64,000 nucleotides of DNA from Mycobacterium sp. 050128 (GCF_036409155.1 NZ_JAZGLW010000002.1:1-64000), one strand, 5' to 3'; shown: positions 14,922 through 24,714, counted from the first letter of the stretch. Numbers and translations: made by a program. The notes: generated from the letters alone by a model not told the origin.

Positions 14922-16967
14922 TCAGCGTTGAATCACTGTCAGCGAGCCGTGATTCAGATCGCTGGTGACGTAGGCGAAGTGCGTGGTTGGGTCGACGGCT
15001 ATGGCGAGCGGATTGTTGCCGACGGCAAGGATTCCGGTGACGATGCGCCGCGTGGTGTCGACCACGGATACAGACCCGCCGCTGTAGTTGGCAACGTACG
15101 CGGTGTTTGTCGGCGGGTCCACCGCTACACCCGCGGGGCGTTGCCCGACGGGCACACTCGCGGTGACGCCGAGGCTGATGGTGTCGACGAAGGACACCGA
15201 TGCATCATCGCCGCTGGCGATATAAGCGGTATGCGATGCCGAATCGACGGCGATACCGGCTGGGTGGACGCGAAGCGCGACTGAACCGATGACGGATCGG
15301 TTCGTGGTGTCGATGACCGTCACCGTTGGATCGGTCGTGGTGACTAACAAGCGGTGCGCGGTTCGATCGATGGCGACCCGGCTTGGACCTTTTCCGGTCG
15401 GCACCGTCGCAATCACGGTATGCGTTGTCGCGTCGATGACCGAAACCGATGCGCTATCACCGTTAGTGACATAGGCGATCGGGGCATCCGGGTCGACCAC
15501 TACCCCGCCCGGATGGCTCCCGACGCCTATTCGGGCGACAACCGAACCGTTGGCGGTGTCGATGACCGACACCGAGGAGTCATCGAAGTTTGTGACGTAG
15601 ACGGTTCGGGTCGACGGATCCACGGCAACACCCACCGGGTGGCGTCCCACCGCGATGGTGGCAGTGACCGTGCGGCTGGCGGTATCGACCACCGAGACGG
15701 TGTTGGCACCGGTGTTCGCGACATAGACGCTGTGTCCGGCGGAGTCGACCGCGACGCCGAAGGCGCCGTTTCCCACCCGTATCGAGGCGGCGATTGTGGG
15801 CGGACCACTCGGCACTGCCGTCACTCCCGCACTCGGCGTGCCTCCCGCACTCGGCGCGCCTCCCCCGCTAGGCGCCGACGGCGGCGGCCCGGCCGTTGTC
15901 GTTTGCGTAGATCCGGTTCTCGATGTGTGTGCGCGCAGGAGGTATACGCTCGCGCTGCCCGAGACCACCAGCACCGCAATCACCGCGGCGACCGCCCATG
16001 GCCGTTTGGCGCGTTTGCGGTTCCCCACCATGGGCTGCGACGGATCGCGGTGCGATGGTTTCTGCACGGGCTGCGTTGGCTCGCTCGGCCAGGAGGCCTC
16101 CTGGGTGCGTGCGGGCGCAGTGACGGTGTGCGACTGCACATTCGGGTCCGGCACGCGTAATGGCACCGTGATCGCATCGCGGGCGGCGCGTGCCATATCC
16201 ATCGGGGTGGCGTAGCGCTGCTCAGGGTCCTTGGCCATGCCAGTCGCGATGACCGCATCGAACGCCAGCGGCGCGCCGGAGTCGGATGGTCGCGGCGGCG
16301 GGGTCGACAGGTGCCCGGCGACTTGTTGCTCGATGCTGTCACCCGGAAATGGCGCGCCTCCCGTCAAGCACTCATAGAGCACGCAGGCAAGCGCGTAGAT
16401 GTCCGAGCGTGCATCGGCCTGACCGACTTTGAAGCGCTCCGGCGCCATGTAGCGCAGCGTGCCGACCACCGCGTCCGTCCCGGTCAGACCGGTCTCACCC
16501 ACCACGCGCGCGATCCCGAAATCGATCAGATACGCAAAGTCGTGTTCATCGAGCAAGATGTTGGAGGGCTTGATATCTCGGTGAACCAATCCCATCTTGT
16601 GCGCGGCATAAACGGCCTGGGCCACCTGTTCGACGATGTGCACCGCGCGGGCGGGCGACATCGTCGCGGAGGCCAGCACGGTTGCCAGGTCACGGCCCTC
16701 GATCAGCCGCATGTCCACGAATAGCCGCCCGTCGATCTCGCCGTAGGTGTGGATCGGCACCACGTGGGGGTTGTTCAATCGTGCCGCTGCGTGGGCCTCG
16801 CGACGGAATCGCTGCTGAAACGTCCTGTCAGCAGCAAAATGCGCCGGGAGTACTTTCAGCGCGACTATCCGATCGGTGACGGTGTCATAGGCTCGCCAGA
16901 CCTCCCCCATGCCGCCTCTGCCGAGCAACGTGATTAGGCGGTACCGGCCGAACGGGGTCCCTTCCAC
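14922..16967 (-). CDS. Transmembrane Ser/Thr protein kinase with extracellular YVTN beta-propeller
   Basis: From a GTG with GGGAGG upstream the product is 681 residues. Residues 8-265 form a Hanks-type kinase with the GRGGMG loop, Lys38, HRDIKPSN (129-136), DFG (149-151) and APE (175-177), all intact. A Pro-rich juxtamembrane stretch follows, then one membrane helix (about 324-344), a Ser/Gly/Pro linker, and seven about 42-residue repeats of the form VAVD...VYVTN...VSVIDT, which would close a seven-bladed propeller outside the cell. The layout matches PknD of M. tuberculosis, whose sensor is an NHL propeller; here the blades are of the YVTN type. Its ligand and substrates are unknown. Confidence 0.92.
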   Translation of the reverse strand: MEGTPFGRYRLITLLGRGGMGEVWRAYDTVTDRIVALKVLPAHFAADRTFQQRFRREAHAAARLNNPHVVPIHTYGEIDGRLFVDMRLIEGRDLATVLASATMSPARAVHIVEQVAQAVYAAHKMGLVHRDIKPSNILLDEHDFAYLIDFGIARVVGETGLTGTDAVVGTLRYMAPERFKVGQADARSDIYALACVLYECLTGGAPFPGDSIEQQVAGHLSTPPPRPSDSGAPLAFDAVIATGMAKDPEQRYATPMDMARAARDAITVPLRVPDPNVQSHTVTAPARTQEASWPSEPTQPVQKPSHRDPSQPMVGNRKRAKRPWAVAAVIAVLVVSGSASVYLLRAHTSRTGSTQTTTAGPPPSAPSGGGAPSAGGTPSAGVTAVPSGPPTIAASIRVGNGAFGVAVDSAGHSVYVANTGANTVSVVDTASRTVTATIAVGRHPVGVAVDPSTRTVYVTNFDDSSVSVIDTANGSVVARIGVGSHPGGVVVDPDAPIAYVTNGDSASVSVIDATTHTVIATVPTGKGPSRVAIDRTAHRLLVTTTDPTVTVIDTTNRSVIGSVALRVHPAGIAVDSASHTAYIASGDDASVSFVDTISLGVTASVPVGQRPAGVAVDPPTNTAYVANYSGGSVSVVDTTRRIVTGILAVGNNPLAIAVDPTTHFAYVTSDLNHGSLTVIQR

Positions 16968-17194
16968 GAAACCTCCCGACAGCTGCAGTTCAGCAACACA
17001 ATAGTCCACCGCCGGTACGGCACACCAGCAACGGTTGCGACGTCGGCGCCGCGCATAAATCAAGAAGGAGGGATACCGCCGTTGAATTCCGTTGTAGCGT
17101 CAATTATGTTGCAGCGCAGGACAATACATTGATATCACTGACGCCGCTCCAATCATTGCCGCTAAAGATGCTGTCCCACAGCAGGATTACATCA

Positions 17195-19345
17195 TCAAGT
17201 GTGCGGATCGGGTTGACCGGCTGCGAGGCGAAAGACAGCGGTTTGGCTACGCCGTTGCTCGTACATGGCCTGATCGGCGTGCTCTAGGACAGCATCTATA
17301 GATCGGCCGTCTCCCGGTCGGTGTGCTGCGGAGCCGATCGTGAGAACGATAGGGATCGCCGTACCGTCGGCGAGCGTGATCGGTGTCCGTTGCACCCGGT
17401 CTGTTATTCGGTCGGTGAGGAGCGTGAGCGCGCGATCGTCAATGGCGTTGGTGATAACCAGGAATTCGTCGCCGCCCCAGCGGGCGACGAGGTCATCATC
17501 TGCGATGGCCGCGAGTAGGCGGTCCGCGACCTCAATCAACAGTTCGTCGCCAGCTCGGTGGCCGCATCGATCGTTGATGGACTTGAATTGCTCGATGTCG
17601 CAGAACAGGATGCCGTAGCCCTTGTCGGCCGCGTCGAGTTGCTCGAGCTGGCTCCAGGCAGCGGAGCGGTTGGCAATCTTCGTCAGGGTGTCGGTGGTGG
17701 CTTGGCGAGCCAAGTCGGCCTCTCGCATGCGATCCGCGGTGACGTCGAGGATTTGTGAGACGAAGCAACGAGGCTGGTTGCGATGGCCTTGCACCAGCAC
17801 GGCGGTGAGATCGCACCACACGATGCGTCCATCGGCGGCGACGTAGCGCTTGTCTATGCGGTAACTGCGGCGGCGCCCCGCGAGGCACTCGGCGAGCAGA
17901 GCCAGGTCGGCATCCAGGTCCTCGGGATGGGTGATCTCCTGGAAGGTAAGGCCTGCCAGTGCCTTTCGGCTGTAGCCGAGTATTGTCCGCAGCGCCCGGT
18001 TGGTGCGCTGGAACGAGCCGTCGAGGCCCACGACGGCCATGCCGATGGGTGAATGCGTCAGTGCCAGCTCGAACCGTCGTTCTCCGAGCAGGTCGAAAAC
18101 AGCGAAGGACTGATCGACCGGTTCGGCGACGGCCCCGCAGGCCGCAAAGCCGTGCGTGTGGGACTGGGGCCTGCTGAGGTGGTAGCCCTGCGCCCAGGGG
18201 ATGCCGGCAGCACTTATGGCGTCCAGTTCGCCCTGGCTCTCCACACCCTCGGCGATAACGGTCGCGCCGATCTGCCCCGCGAATTCGGCAATGGATTGAG
18301 CCAGTCGACGCCGCGCGTCGTCGGCATCGATGTTGCGAGTGATGGACTGATCGATCTTGATGAATTCTGGTGCTAACTCCAGCACGTGCGAGAACGAGGA
18401 GAAGCCGGCACCCACGTCGTCGACCGCCACCCGCATACCGCGTGCCCGGCATGCTTCGAGCACCTCGTCGAGAGCGTCGTAGTTCTCGACCGCATCGTGC
18501 TCGGTGATTTCGAGCACGAGACGTGACGGGTCGACCTCGGCGAGCAGCTCGGTCCACGGCGTCAGCAGCGCCGCCGATGGAGAGATGTTCACCGCTACGA
18601 ACCCATCCTTGGGCAGCTGCGGCAGCAGCGATAGGACGCGTGCGATGACCGCGGTCTCCAACTCGATATCCAAGCCCAACAGGGCCGCCTGACCGAAAAC
18701 GAGATCGGGGCGAAATGGTTCGCACGGGAAGCGCGCGAGCGCTTCGACGCCGACAACCTTGCCAGTCGAGACATCGTGAACCGCTTGGAAGATGACCTCG
18801 AAATCGCGTTCGGCCACCACTCGGCGGATCCCCTCGCGCTGCTCGGCGCGGATTTTCGTCGAGTCCACCGGCAATTCCATCAAGGCGCCGATGAGGTCGG
18901 CCATTTTGTTGACAATTCGTAAGTCGACATCGACAAGATGCGGCTTCGCCTCTCGGCTCACCGCACCCACCATTCCGACCGTAGAGCCATTCGGGCCGAG
19001 CAGGGGCACGCCGACATAAGCGCCCAGCCCCAATTTGTGCGTCCTGGGCAGAACGGAGGCAGTTTTATCGGCAGACGTGTCCGGGATGACGGCGGGCAGC
19101 CGCCCATCCATCACGCGGACGCTATAGGACCCAGACAACGATGATCGGTCGCCGGGCGAGACCCCCAGGGCGTCGGCGTCGCCGTCAATCACCTCGAATA
19201 CTTGCATGCCTTGGTAAAACGACGCGATCCACGCCGTATCAAGCCCTAGGCGACGCCGCAACAGGCCCAAGAGAGTTCGAACCAACTCCATGGAATCAGC
19301 CGGTCCGTCGCTCGCTGGGTGCGCACCCTGGCCCTCGGCGCCCAT
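17195..19345 (-). CDS. GAF-EAL-PAS-GGDEF cyclic-di-GMP turnover protein
   Basis: The 716-residue cytoplasmic protein has an unusual domain order: GAF (about 20-165), EAL phosphodiesterase (about 180-420), PAS (about 430-555) and GGDEF diguanylate cyclase (about 560-705). EAL catalytic elements are present (VEALAR, VNISPS, LEITEH, DDVGAG, IKID, AEGVES, QGYHLS), as is the GGDEF signature (ARWGGDEF). The Arg of the RxxD feedback-inhibition site is missing (ADDD). Both enzyme activities are therefore plausible, with sensory control by GAF and PAS. The closest known mycobacterial protein is Rv1354c, which has the order GAF-GGDEF-EAL. Confidence 0.9.
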   Translation of the reverse strand: MGAEGQGAHPASDGPADSMELVRTLLGLLRRRLGLDTAWIASFYQGMQVFEVIDGDADALGVSPGDRSSLSGSYSVRVMDGRLPAVIPDTSADKTASVLPRTHKLGLGAYVGVPLLGPNGSTVGMVGAVSREAKPHLVDVDLRIVNKMADLIGALMELPVDSTKIRAEQREGIRRVVAERDFEVIFQAVHDVSTGKVVGVEALARFPCEPFRPDLVFGQAALLGLDIELETAVIARVLSLLPQLPKDGFVAVNISPSAALLTPWTELLAEVDPSRLVLEITEHDAVENYDALDEVLEACRARGMRVAVDDVGAGFSSFSHVLELAPEFIKIDQSITRNIDADDARRRLAQSIAEFAGQIGATVIAEGVESQGELDAISAAGIPWAQGYHLSRPQSHTHGFAACGAVAEPVDQSFAVFDLLGERRFELALTHSPIGMAVVGLDGSFQRTNRALRTILGYSRKALAGLTFQEITHPEDLDADLALLAECLAGRRRSYRIDKRYVAADGRIVWCDLTAVLVQGHRNQPRCFVSQILDVTADRMREADLARQATTDTLTKIANRSAAWSQLEQLDAADKGYGILFCDIEQFKSINDRCGHRAGDELLIEVADRLLAAIADDDLVARWGGDEFLVITNAIDDRALTLLTDRITDRVQRTPITLADGTAIPIVLTIGSAAHRPGDGRSIDAVLEHADQAMYEQRRSQTAVFRLAAGQPDPHT

Positions 19346-19605
19346 AGCGACATGGTAATCCGGCCCGCGGTGGAACCGTATTGATTTGCCGGCGTGACTG
19401 CAGCCCGAGTTCTATTGTCAGCAGAGCGATTAATCGGCGGTGTAGCTGAGAAAGCTTTCGTTAGATTCCACTCCGATTCCGCTCCCCACGTCCGACTCCG
19501 GTTCTATCCCTATCCCGTTGTTTAGCAATGGGTTTAGCGTCTGTTCACCAGCCTCAGAAATTTCCCCGCAGGCATTCGGCATTTCCTGTTGTGCAGCAAC
19601 AGTAT

Positions 19606-21909
19606 TCAGCGTCTAGTGGAAGATATGGCGAGATCGGCGAGCGCGGATGCGGCCCCGAACAAATAGCCTTGTGCCAATCCGCATCCGGCCATGAACACCG
19701 TGTCCGCCTGCTCGGCGGTTTCGATCCCTTCGGCGATCACCTTGAGTCCCAGCGCTTCGCACAAGCCGATGACCGACCGGTAAAGCGTGAGGTTTCGTTC
19801 CGGTTCGACGCCCGCCGCGAGGCCACGGTCGAGCTTGACGATTTGCACGGGCAGCTCATGCAGGTAGGTCAGGGAGTTGTACCCGGTGCCGAAATCGTCC
19901 AACGCCAGTCGGATGCCTAGTTCGTTCAAACGTCTGATAGCGGCAGCTCCATCGGCGAGATCGACAATGGGGACCGTCTCGGTGATCTCCAAGACGAGTC
20001 GATGCGGCGATAGCCCGTGCCGCGCGAGAGTGCGGCTGACGGCACGTTCGAAATCAAGGCTGCCGAGCCGCGCGGCACCGATGTTGACGTGAACGTCCAG
20101 TTCGAGGCCCGCGGCTTGGATCTGCGCGCACGCCTGATCGAGCACCAGGGCATCGAGTTGGGCTCCCATGCCGTTGGCTTCAGCCAGCGAGACGAAGGTT
20201 TGGGGAGGAATCTGTATCCCGCTCGGCGCCGTCCAGCGGGCAAGTGCCTCCACCGCGACCGGCCTGCCGTCTGGGAGAGCCACCACGGGCTGATACTTGA
20301 GCTGAAAGCCTTGCGGGACAGCGCCATTCGCTTGGCGCAGCGCTGTCGTAAAATCCTCGGAAACGGTGAACGCCGGGCGGTACACCACGGCCGTGTCCTT
20401 GCCCAGCCGCTTTCCGGTGTACATCGAGATGTCGGCTTGCCTGAGCAGATCGTCGGAGGTTGGCGCACCGTCGTCGTAACCGGGGCTGACCAGTCCCATG
20501 CTTGCTCGCACCCGCACCGAAGTCCCATGCACCGAGAACGGACTTCGAAGAGCGACCCGGAGCTGGTCGGCGATCATTTCCGGTGCGTCGACAGCGCTGG
20601 GAGTGAGGATGGCGAACTCGTCTCCCCCGATGCGGGCCAGCGTGTCGGGCGGGCCGAGGCAATTTTGTAGGCGCGCGCTGATCGCGCACAGCAACTCGTC
20701 GCCGGCCGCGTGCCCGAACCGGTCATTGACTTCTTTGAAGTCGTCGATGTCGACGAAGATCAACACGAACGGGCCATCGCGGATCGCTTCGTCCAGCCTC
20801 TCGGCCAACAGCAATCGATTGGGTAGCCCGGTCAGTGCGTCGTGGTGAGCCTGATAGGCCAGCCGGCGTTTGGCGTCAACAAGCTGTGCGGTCAGCATCC
20901 GCTGCACCTGCATCGCCACCACGTAGCGGGTCGCGACGAGCAACGCCATCGCCAAATAGGTACTGGCGAACAGTGCGTCGATCCCCCGTCCGACCAGCAC
21001 TTGAAATGTGAGCAGGGCGGTGCTGCCCATGAAGCCCACATAGGGCAGGGTGAGCCGTGCCCAGTTCGTGGTCTGTTCGTCGTCGTGAGGGCGGGGCCTC
21101 GGAGGTAGGACGAGCAAGGACCACGCGACCAACAGCGGGGCCATCACGAATCCGATCCCGACCCACAGATCCAGTGCGGCGACACCGACGCTGCGAAGGT
21201 AGGCGAGCAGCCTGTCCGAAGAGGCGAGTGTGATCACCGCGGCCGCGAGCAGCATGTAGTTCGCCCGGCCCGGCCGGTACGGCGGATACCACATCGCGAG
21301 GAGAACCGCGCCCACCACCGTGACGAGCTCGACACCGGCGATCCCCCAGACGACCCCGGTGTCCGTTGAGCGAGGCAGCGCGGCGCCGTGCTCGGCGCCC
21401 AAGCGGGCTACGTACACCAGGTGGCAAAACGCCAGCGTGCTCACCAGTCCGTCGAGAATGGTCGTGATGACCGCCGGCCACCCGCGTACTTGGGTGGGGA
21501 CGTCGTAATAGCGGCCGGCCCGCACGAGGAGCAGCATCGCCACGCAGAACAAGAGGCCGGCGACAAAGTAGCCGACGACGGCAGGCTCTGGTGCGGTTCC
21601 GCCGGGGCGGGTGCCGCCGGCCAGCAGCGCGAGAGATTCCGCGGCCAGAAAGGTGGCTATCGCTGCCAGAAGGGATAGTCGCCACCATCGTGACAGGCCG
21701 GATACCCGGGCCACAACGACGAGCCCGACGAGTAACGCGCCAACACACAGCGCTGCTTCGAGGACAAACTGCACGCGTTGCGCCGTCGCCAGTCCCCACA
21801 GGGCAAGCGCGTTGAACGCTGCCGCAGCGACCACGACGGCAGATAGCCCCAACTGCAGGCGACGACCCCGAAACGACAACGCGCCCCCTCCCGCGGCGTT
21901 GAAGCTCAA
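19606..21909 (-). CDS. Multi-pass membrane GGDEF-EAL cyclic-di-GMP protein
   Basis: The 767-residue product has about nine or ten hydrophobic helices in the first 335 residues, followed by GGDEF (about 355-510; GLPNRLLLAERL, RIGGDEF) and EAL (about 525-765; VEALARW, HVNIGAARL, LEITETV, DDFGTGYNS, VKLD, AEGIET, AQGYLFG). Both active sites look intact, and the I-site Arg is absent (GPPD). The membrane domain resembles sensory membrane modules of such proteins but no named module is certain. It is on the same strand as the GAF-EAL-PAS-GGDEF gene, 260 bp upstream of it, so both may act on the same c-di-GMP pool. Confidence 0.9.
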   Translation of the reverse strand: MSFNAAGGGALSFRGRRLQLGLSAVVVAAAAFNALALWGLATAQRVQFVLEAALCVGALLVGLVVVARVSGLSRWWRLSLLAAIATFLAAESLALLAGGTRPGGTAPEPAVVGYFVAGLLFCVAMLLLVRAGRYYDVPTQVRGWPAVITTILDGLVSTLAFCHLVYVARLGAEHGAALPRSTDTGVVWGIAGVELVTVVGAVLLAMWYPPYRPGRANYMLLAAAVITLASSDRLLAYLRSVGVAALDLWVGIGFVMAPLLVAWSLLVLPPRPRPHDDEQTTNWARLTLPYVGFMGSTALLTFQVLVGRGIDALFASTYLAMALLVATRYVVAMQVQRMLTAQLVDAKRRLAYQAHHDALTGLPNRLLLAERLDEAIRDGPFVLIFVDIDDFKEVNDRFGHAAGDELLCAISARLQNCLGPPDTLARIGGDEFAILTPSAVDAPEMIADQLRVALRSPFSVHGTSVRVRASMGLVSPGYDDGAPTSDDLLRQADISMYTGKRLGKDTAVVYRPAFTVSEDFTTALRQANGAVPQGFQLKYQPVVALPDGRPVAVEALARWTAPSGIQIPPQTFVSLAEANGMGAQLDALVLDQACAQIQAAGLELDVHVNIGAARLGSLDFERAVSRTLARHGLSPHRLVLEITETVPIVDLADGAAAIRRLNELGIRLALDDFGTGYNSLTYLHELPVQIVKLDRGLAAGVEPERNLTLYRSVIGLCEALGLKVIAEGIETAEQADTVFMAGCGLAQGYLFGAASALADLAISSTRR

Positions 21910-22195
21910 TATCCTTGCAGATTATTTTGACGGCTGGACCGTTATCACCTAATTGGGCGTCTCCGGGTGTTCAATCGCAAATTGGCTATCCGGTATTGAA
22001 TTCCTACGTTCGGAATTGTTTCCCGTTGCCGCGCGGCCTCGGTGTTGGTGGCCTGTTCCGTCGAATCGAGTACCTGGAGGTCACCCAGTCGACTTTGGCG
22101 GGTGTCTCGCGCCGACCTGTTCGATGTCGGTGGGAAAGACGTTGCGGGGATGGCGTTGGCGCGCGGATCCTGCCGAACCCCTGATCCGGGCGGAA

Positions 22196-22510
22196 TCAGC
22201 CGGGCGGCAGCACCGGCGGGCGGCATACATTAGCGCCCGGATCCCACCACCATCCGTTGTCGCAAGCCAGTGGTTGCGGCCCGACGCCGAGCGGGCGACA
22301 GACATTGGCCGTCGGGTCCCACCACTGACCCGAATCACAAGCCAACGGTTGCGGCCCGACACCGAGCGGCCGGCAGACCTTGCCCGTTGGATCCCACCAT
22401 TGGCCGTCGGCGCAGTCGGCCGAACTCACCGCCGGCGTCGCGATCGTCGTGACCGCCATCGAGGCCAACGTCATCATGACGACGGCAGCAAGATGGCGAA
22501 CACTTCTCAC
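22196..22510 (-). CDS. Small secreted protein with three Cys/WWDP repeats
   Basis: The 104-residue product has an N-terminal Sec signal (hydrophobic to about residue 28, cleavage near SSA-DC). The mature part is almost wholly three repeats of 25 residues starting at residues 33, 58 and 83. The consensus is CxxGQWWDPTxxVCRPLGVG followed by PQPLA, with two cysteines each. The cysteines probably pair within each unit. The GTG start has GAGGGGAG upstream. I recognise no named family. Small mycobacterial secreted proteins with a single WWDP-type motif may be relatives. A binding or structural role at the cell surface is possible but unproven. Confidence 0.75.
   Translation of the reverse strand: MRSVRHLAAVVMMTLASMAVTTIATPAVSSADCADGQWWDPTGKVCRPLGVGPQPLACDSGQWWDPTANVCRPLGVGPQPLACDNGWWWDPGANVCRPPVLPPG
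22199..22414 (-). repeat. Three in-frame 75-bp repeats within the WWDP gene
   Basis: Units span 22340-22414, 22265-22339 and 22199-22264 (the last truncated) and encode the 25-residue Cys/WWDP module. Units one and two are nearly identical at protein level across their full length; the third diverges after VCRP. The pattern implies tandem duplication with later drift. Confidence 0.75.
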
Positions 22511-22709
22511 TACAGGTCTCCCCTCGCGGTCTATCGATCATCGAACCGCGCCCGGGTATAGAGGTCAACCCCGTCGTCCTCGGCGGCCTCAGCAACGTCG
22601 TGCAGCGAACCGGCTGGTCATTTTCAATCGGCCAGAACCGGTTGCTCATCCGGTGCCCCTCCTAATATTGCTTCGTCAGCGCCGACCATTCGACTGAGCA
22701 GGGAGCACG

Positions 22710-23534
22710 TTGACCCATCGAATGAAGCTCGCTATCCCGGTTCTGTTCGCCGTCTGCGTAGCCGGTTGGGTGCTGACCGGCGGCCCAGTCGGAGTCTCGC
22801 TAGGCGACACCGGTGAGACCTACCCTTTCTCGTGCACCCGAGATTCGTTGACGGCAGATTTCGCTAGCCGTGACGCGCTGCCGCAAAGCCCAGTTCCGCT
22901 TTCCGACTGGTATCGCACGAGTGCCGAGGGGCGCTACTTGAACCAGGGCTGGGGACCAGCAGCGGATGCGTTGCCTCCGCCGGCTATCCCGCCGGGCGCG
23001 GGTTGTGATGCCAACACCTGGAAACGGGAACGAATCCTGGCTACGGCCATGCGCTACATCAACGCTCCCGACAATGCGCTTGGGCTGCAATACCGTCACC
23101 ATCACATTCCCGGGTGGGACCCGCCGGCTTCGACCCATGCCGGTGCCGTCGAGGAGAATCCGGACACCGACACCCCGAATGAGCCGATTGCCTGGAGCGC
23201 CGGGCGAGGCTTGGACTGCTCCAATTTCACTGCGTGGGTCTACAACTACGGTTTGGGCATCAAGTTCAACGGCGATGTCCATCAGCAATACGACGGCAAG
23301 GCGGGCCCGATGGGCACTCGCATCCCCAAAGATGGGAGCTTTGCGCCGGGAGACCTAATTTATCTGCATCCCAATGGAAGTGAGAGCCAAGCATCGCATG
23401 TGGTCATCTACATCGATGACCAACACATTGTCGACAGCCGCGTGAGTGCCCAGAATGTGATCGGAGTCCAGATTCGAAATCGCCAGGGCTGGTACCGGTC
23501 CGCTGTCCTTGGTGCGTGGCGGCCGATCAGTTGA
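22710..23534 (+). CDS. Secreted NlpC/P60-type cysteine hydrolase
   Basis: The 274-residue product has a signal peptide or anchor (MKLAIPVLFAVCVAGWVL) and a C-terminal domain with NlpC/P60-like features: catalytic Cys in GLDCSNFTAWVYN (about residue 169) and His in ASHVVIYIDD (about residue 229). Relatives cleave peptidoglycan stem peptides or related amide bonds. The N-terminal 90 residues carry no recognised domain. A DUF732 gene is convergent. It lacks the RipA-type coiled coil, so its role in cell division is not implied. Confidence 0.75.
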   Translation: MTHRMKLAIPVLFAVCVAGWVLTGGPVGVSLGDTGETYPFSCTRDSLTADFASRDALPQSPVPLSDWYRTSAEGRYLNQGWGPAADALPPPAIPPGAGCDANTWKRERILATAMRYINAPDNALGLQYRHHHIPGWDPPASTHAGAVEENPDTDTPNEPIAWSAGRGLDCSNFTAWVYNYGLGIKFNGDVHQQYDGKAGPMGTRIPKDGSFAPGDLIYLHPNGSESQASHVVIYIDDQHIVDSRVSAQNVIGVQIRNRQGWYRSAVLGAWRPIS

Positions 23535-23554
23535 GCGGCCCCCCGTTCAGCTAG

Positions 23555-23911
23555 TCAGGTGCACAGCGACGGAGCGTCGCACACATTGCCCGGGCAATAG
23601 GTCGAGTGTGCGGCGTTGACCATGGTTCCGACATCCGGCAGCGTCACGCTCCGCTTGTCCAAGTGGGCATGGACCTCATCGGCGATCTGCTGCGGCGTCC
23701 AGCCCCAGGTGAGGTCGTAGCAGATGAGGTGCGCCTCGCCGATGAGCGCCTCTTCCGTCTGAGGCGGCCAGGTCAGGCCGACGGCGCGCAATTGATTGAG
23801 GTACACCTCGTCTTGGGGAGTAACTGCGTTCGCAGTCGCGGCGCTGCTAACCAGTGCAGCGCCGGCCATCATGGGGATCACGAGTCCAGCGAACCAGCGA
23901 GGTGAGGGCAT
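23555..23911 (-). CDS. Secreted DUF732-family protein
   Basis: The 118-residue product has a Sec signal (MPSPRWFAGLVIPMMAGAAL, cleavage near ANA-VT) and the DUF732 fold: DEVYLNQLRAVGLTWP, a Cys in LICYDL, and paired Cys near the end. The family is expanded in mycobacteria and secreted, with no established function. The ATG follows AAGGGAA-type sequence; a 20-residue longer start is less likely. Confidence 0.82.
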   Translation of the reverse strand: MPSPRWFAGLVIPMMAGAALVSSAATANAVTPQDEVYLNQLRAVGLTWPPQTEEALIGEAHLICYDLTWGWTPQQIADEVHAHLDKRSVTLPDVGTMVNAAHSTYCPGNVCDAPSLCT

Positions 23912-24147
23912 TTGATTCCCTTCCGTTCTTTTCGCGTTAGCACGGGCGCCAGTGCATGCAAAGCAGCGCAAGTATGGACAATAGCGAATGGGTAGCCCGG
24001 TGACTCATCAATTGGCGACGTCCCGACGAATGCGGCAACACTATTGGCTCGGCGACGACTTTCTTGATGGCATAGGCGGCCCGAAGCGTGCGGCAGCTCG
24101 ATCAACGAACCCGGGTCCGCGCCGCCGCACGAGCACGTGGCTGTAGC

Positions 24148-24714
24148 GTGACGCCGGTGAAGTCTCTCCGGGTGTACTCCTCGATCGTGTCCGCGGCCTG
24201 CGTCGCGGCTACCGGTCTGATGCTCGCTGGATCGGGTATGGCAACCGCGGCCGGCTCGTGCCCGACCGCAGCACCGCCGGTAGGTGGAACACCTGATTGG
24301 ACTCTCTCGGGGACAACCGGCAGCATCGCCGTCATCGGACCCACGGATACGACCGCTCCCCGGGTGACGGTGACCGCGCCGTTCAGCGTGAACCAGACCC
24401 AGGTACACACGCTGCATGTCGCAGATGGGCCGGTGGTCTCACCCACGGCCAAGGTCTCCGTCTGCTACATGGGCGTCAACGGACGCGACGGGTCCGTGTT
24501 CGACAGCAGCTTCGACCGGGGTGCCCCGGTTGATTTCCCGCTTACCGGGGTCGTGCCCGGCTTTCAGAAGGCCATCGCAGGGCAGAAGGTCGGCTCAACG
24601 GTCGCCGTCGCGATGGTCCCCGCGGATGGCTACCCGGAAGGTCAGCCCAGCGCTGGCATTCGGCCGGGCGATTCGCTGATCTTCGCGATCAAAATCCTCA
24701 CCGCGGCTGGCTAA
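24148..24714 (+). CDS. Secreted FKBP-type peptidyl-prolyl isomerase
   Basis: The 188-residue product carries a signal peptide ending near ATAAG and a C-terminal FKBP domain (VSVCYMGVNGRDGSVFDSSF, FPLTGVVPGFQKAIAGQKVG, DSLIFAIKIL). It should catalyse proline isomerisation in exported proteins. The GTG at 24148 is chosen; GTG 24157 three codons later is equally possible. One changed position is VCYMG where many FKBPs have VHYxG. It stands alone between a divergent small gene and a convergent methyltransferase. Confidence 0.85.
   Translation: MTPVKSLRVYSSIVSAACVAATGLMLAGSGMATAAGSCPTAAPPVGGTPDWTLSGTTGSIAVIGPTDTTAPRVTVTAPFSVNQTQVHTLHVADGPVVSPTAKVSVCYMGVNGRDGSVFDSSFDRGAPVDFPLTGVVPGFQKAIAGQKVGSTVAVAMVPADGYPEGQPSAGIRPGDSLIFAIKILTAAG

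Noticed and set aside
15354..16160. Plus-strand frame opposite the kinase propeller
   Set aside because: It is antisense to the repeat-rich propeller region, which gives long spurious open frames in GC-rich DNA.
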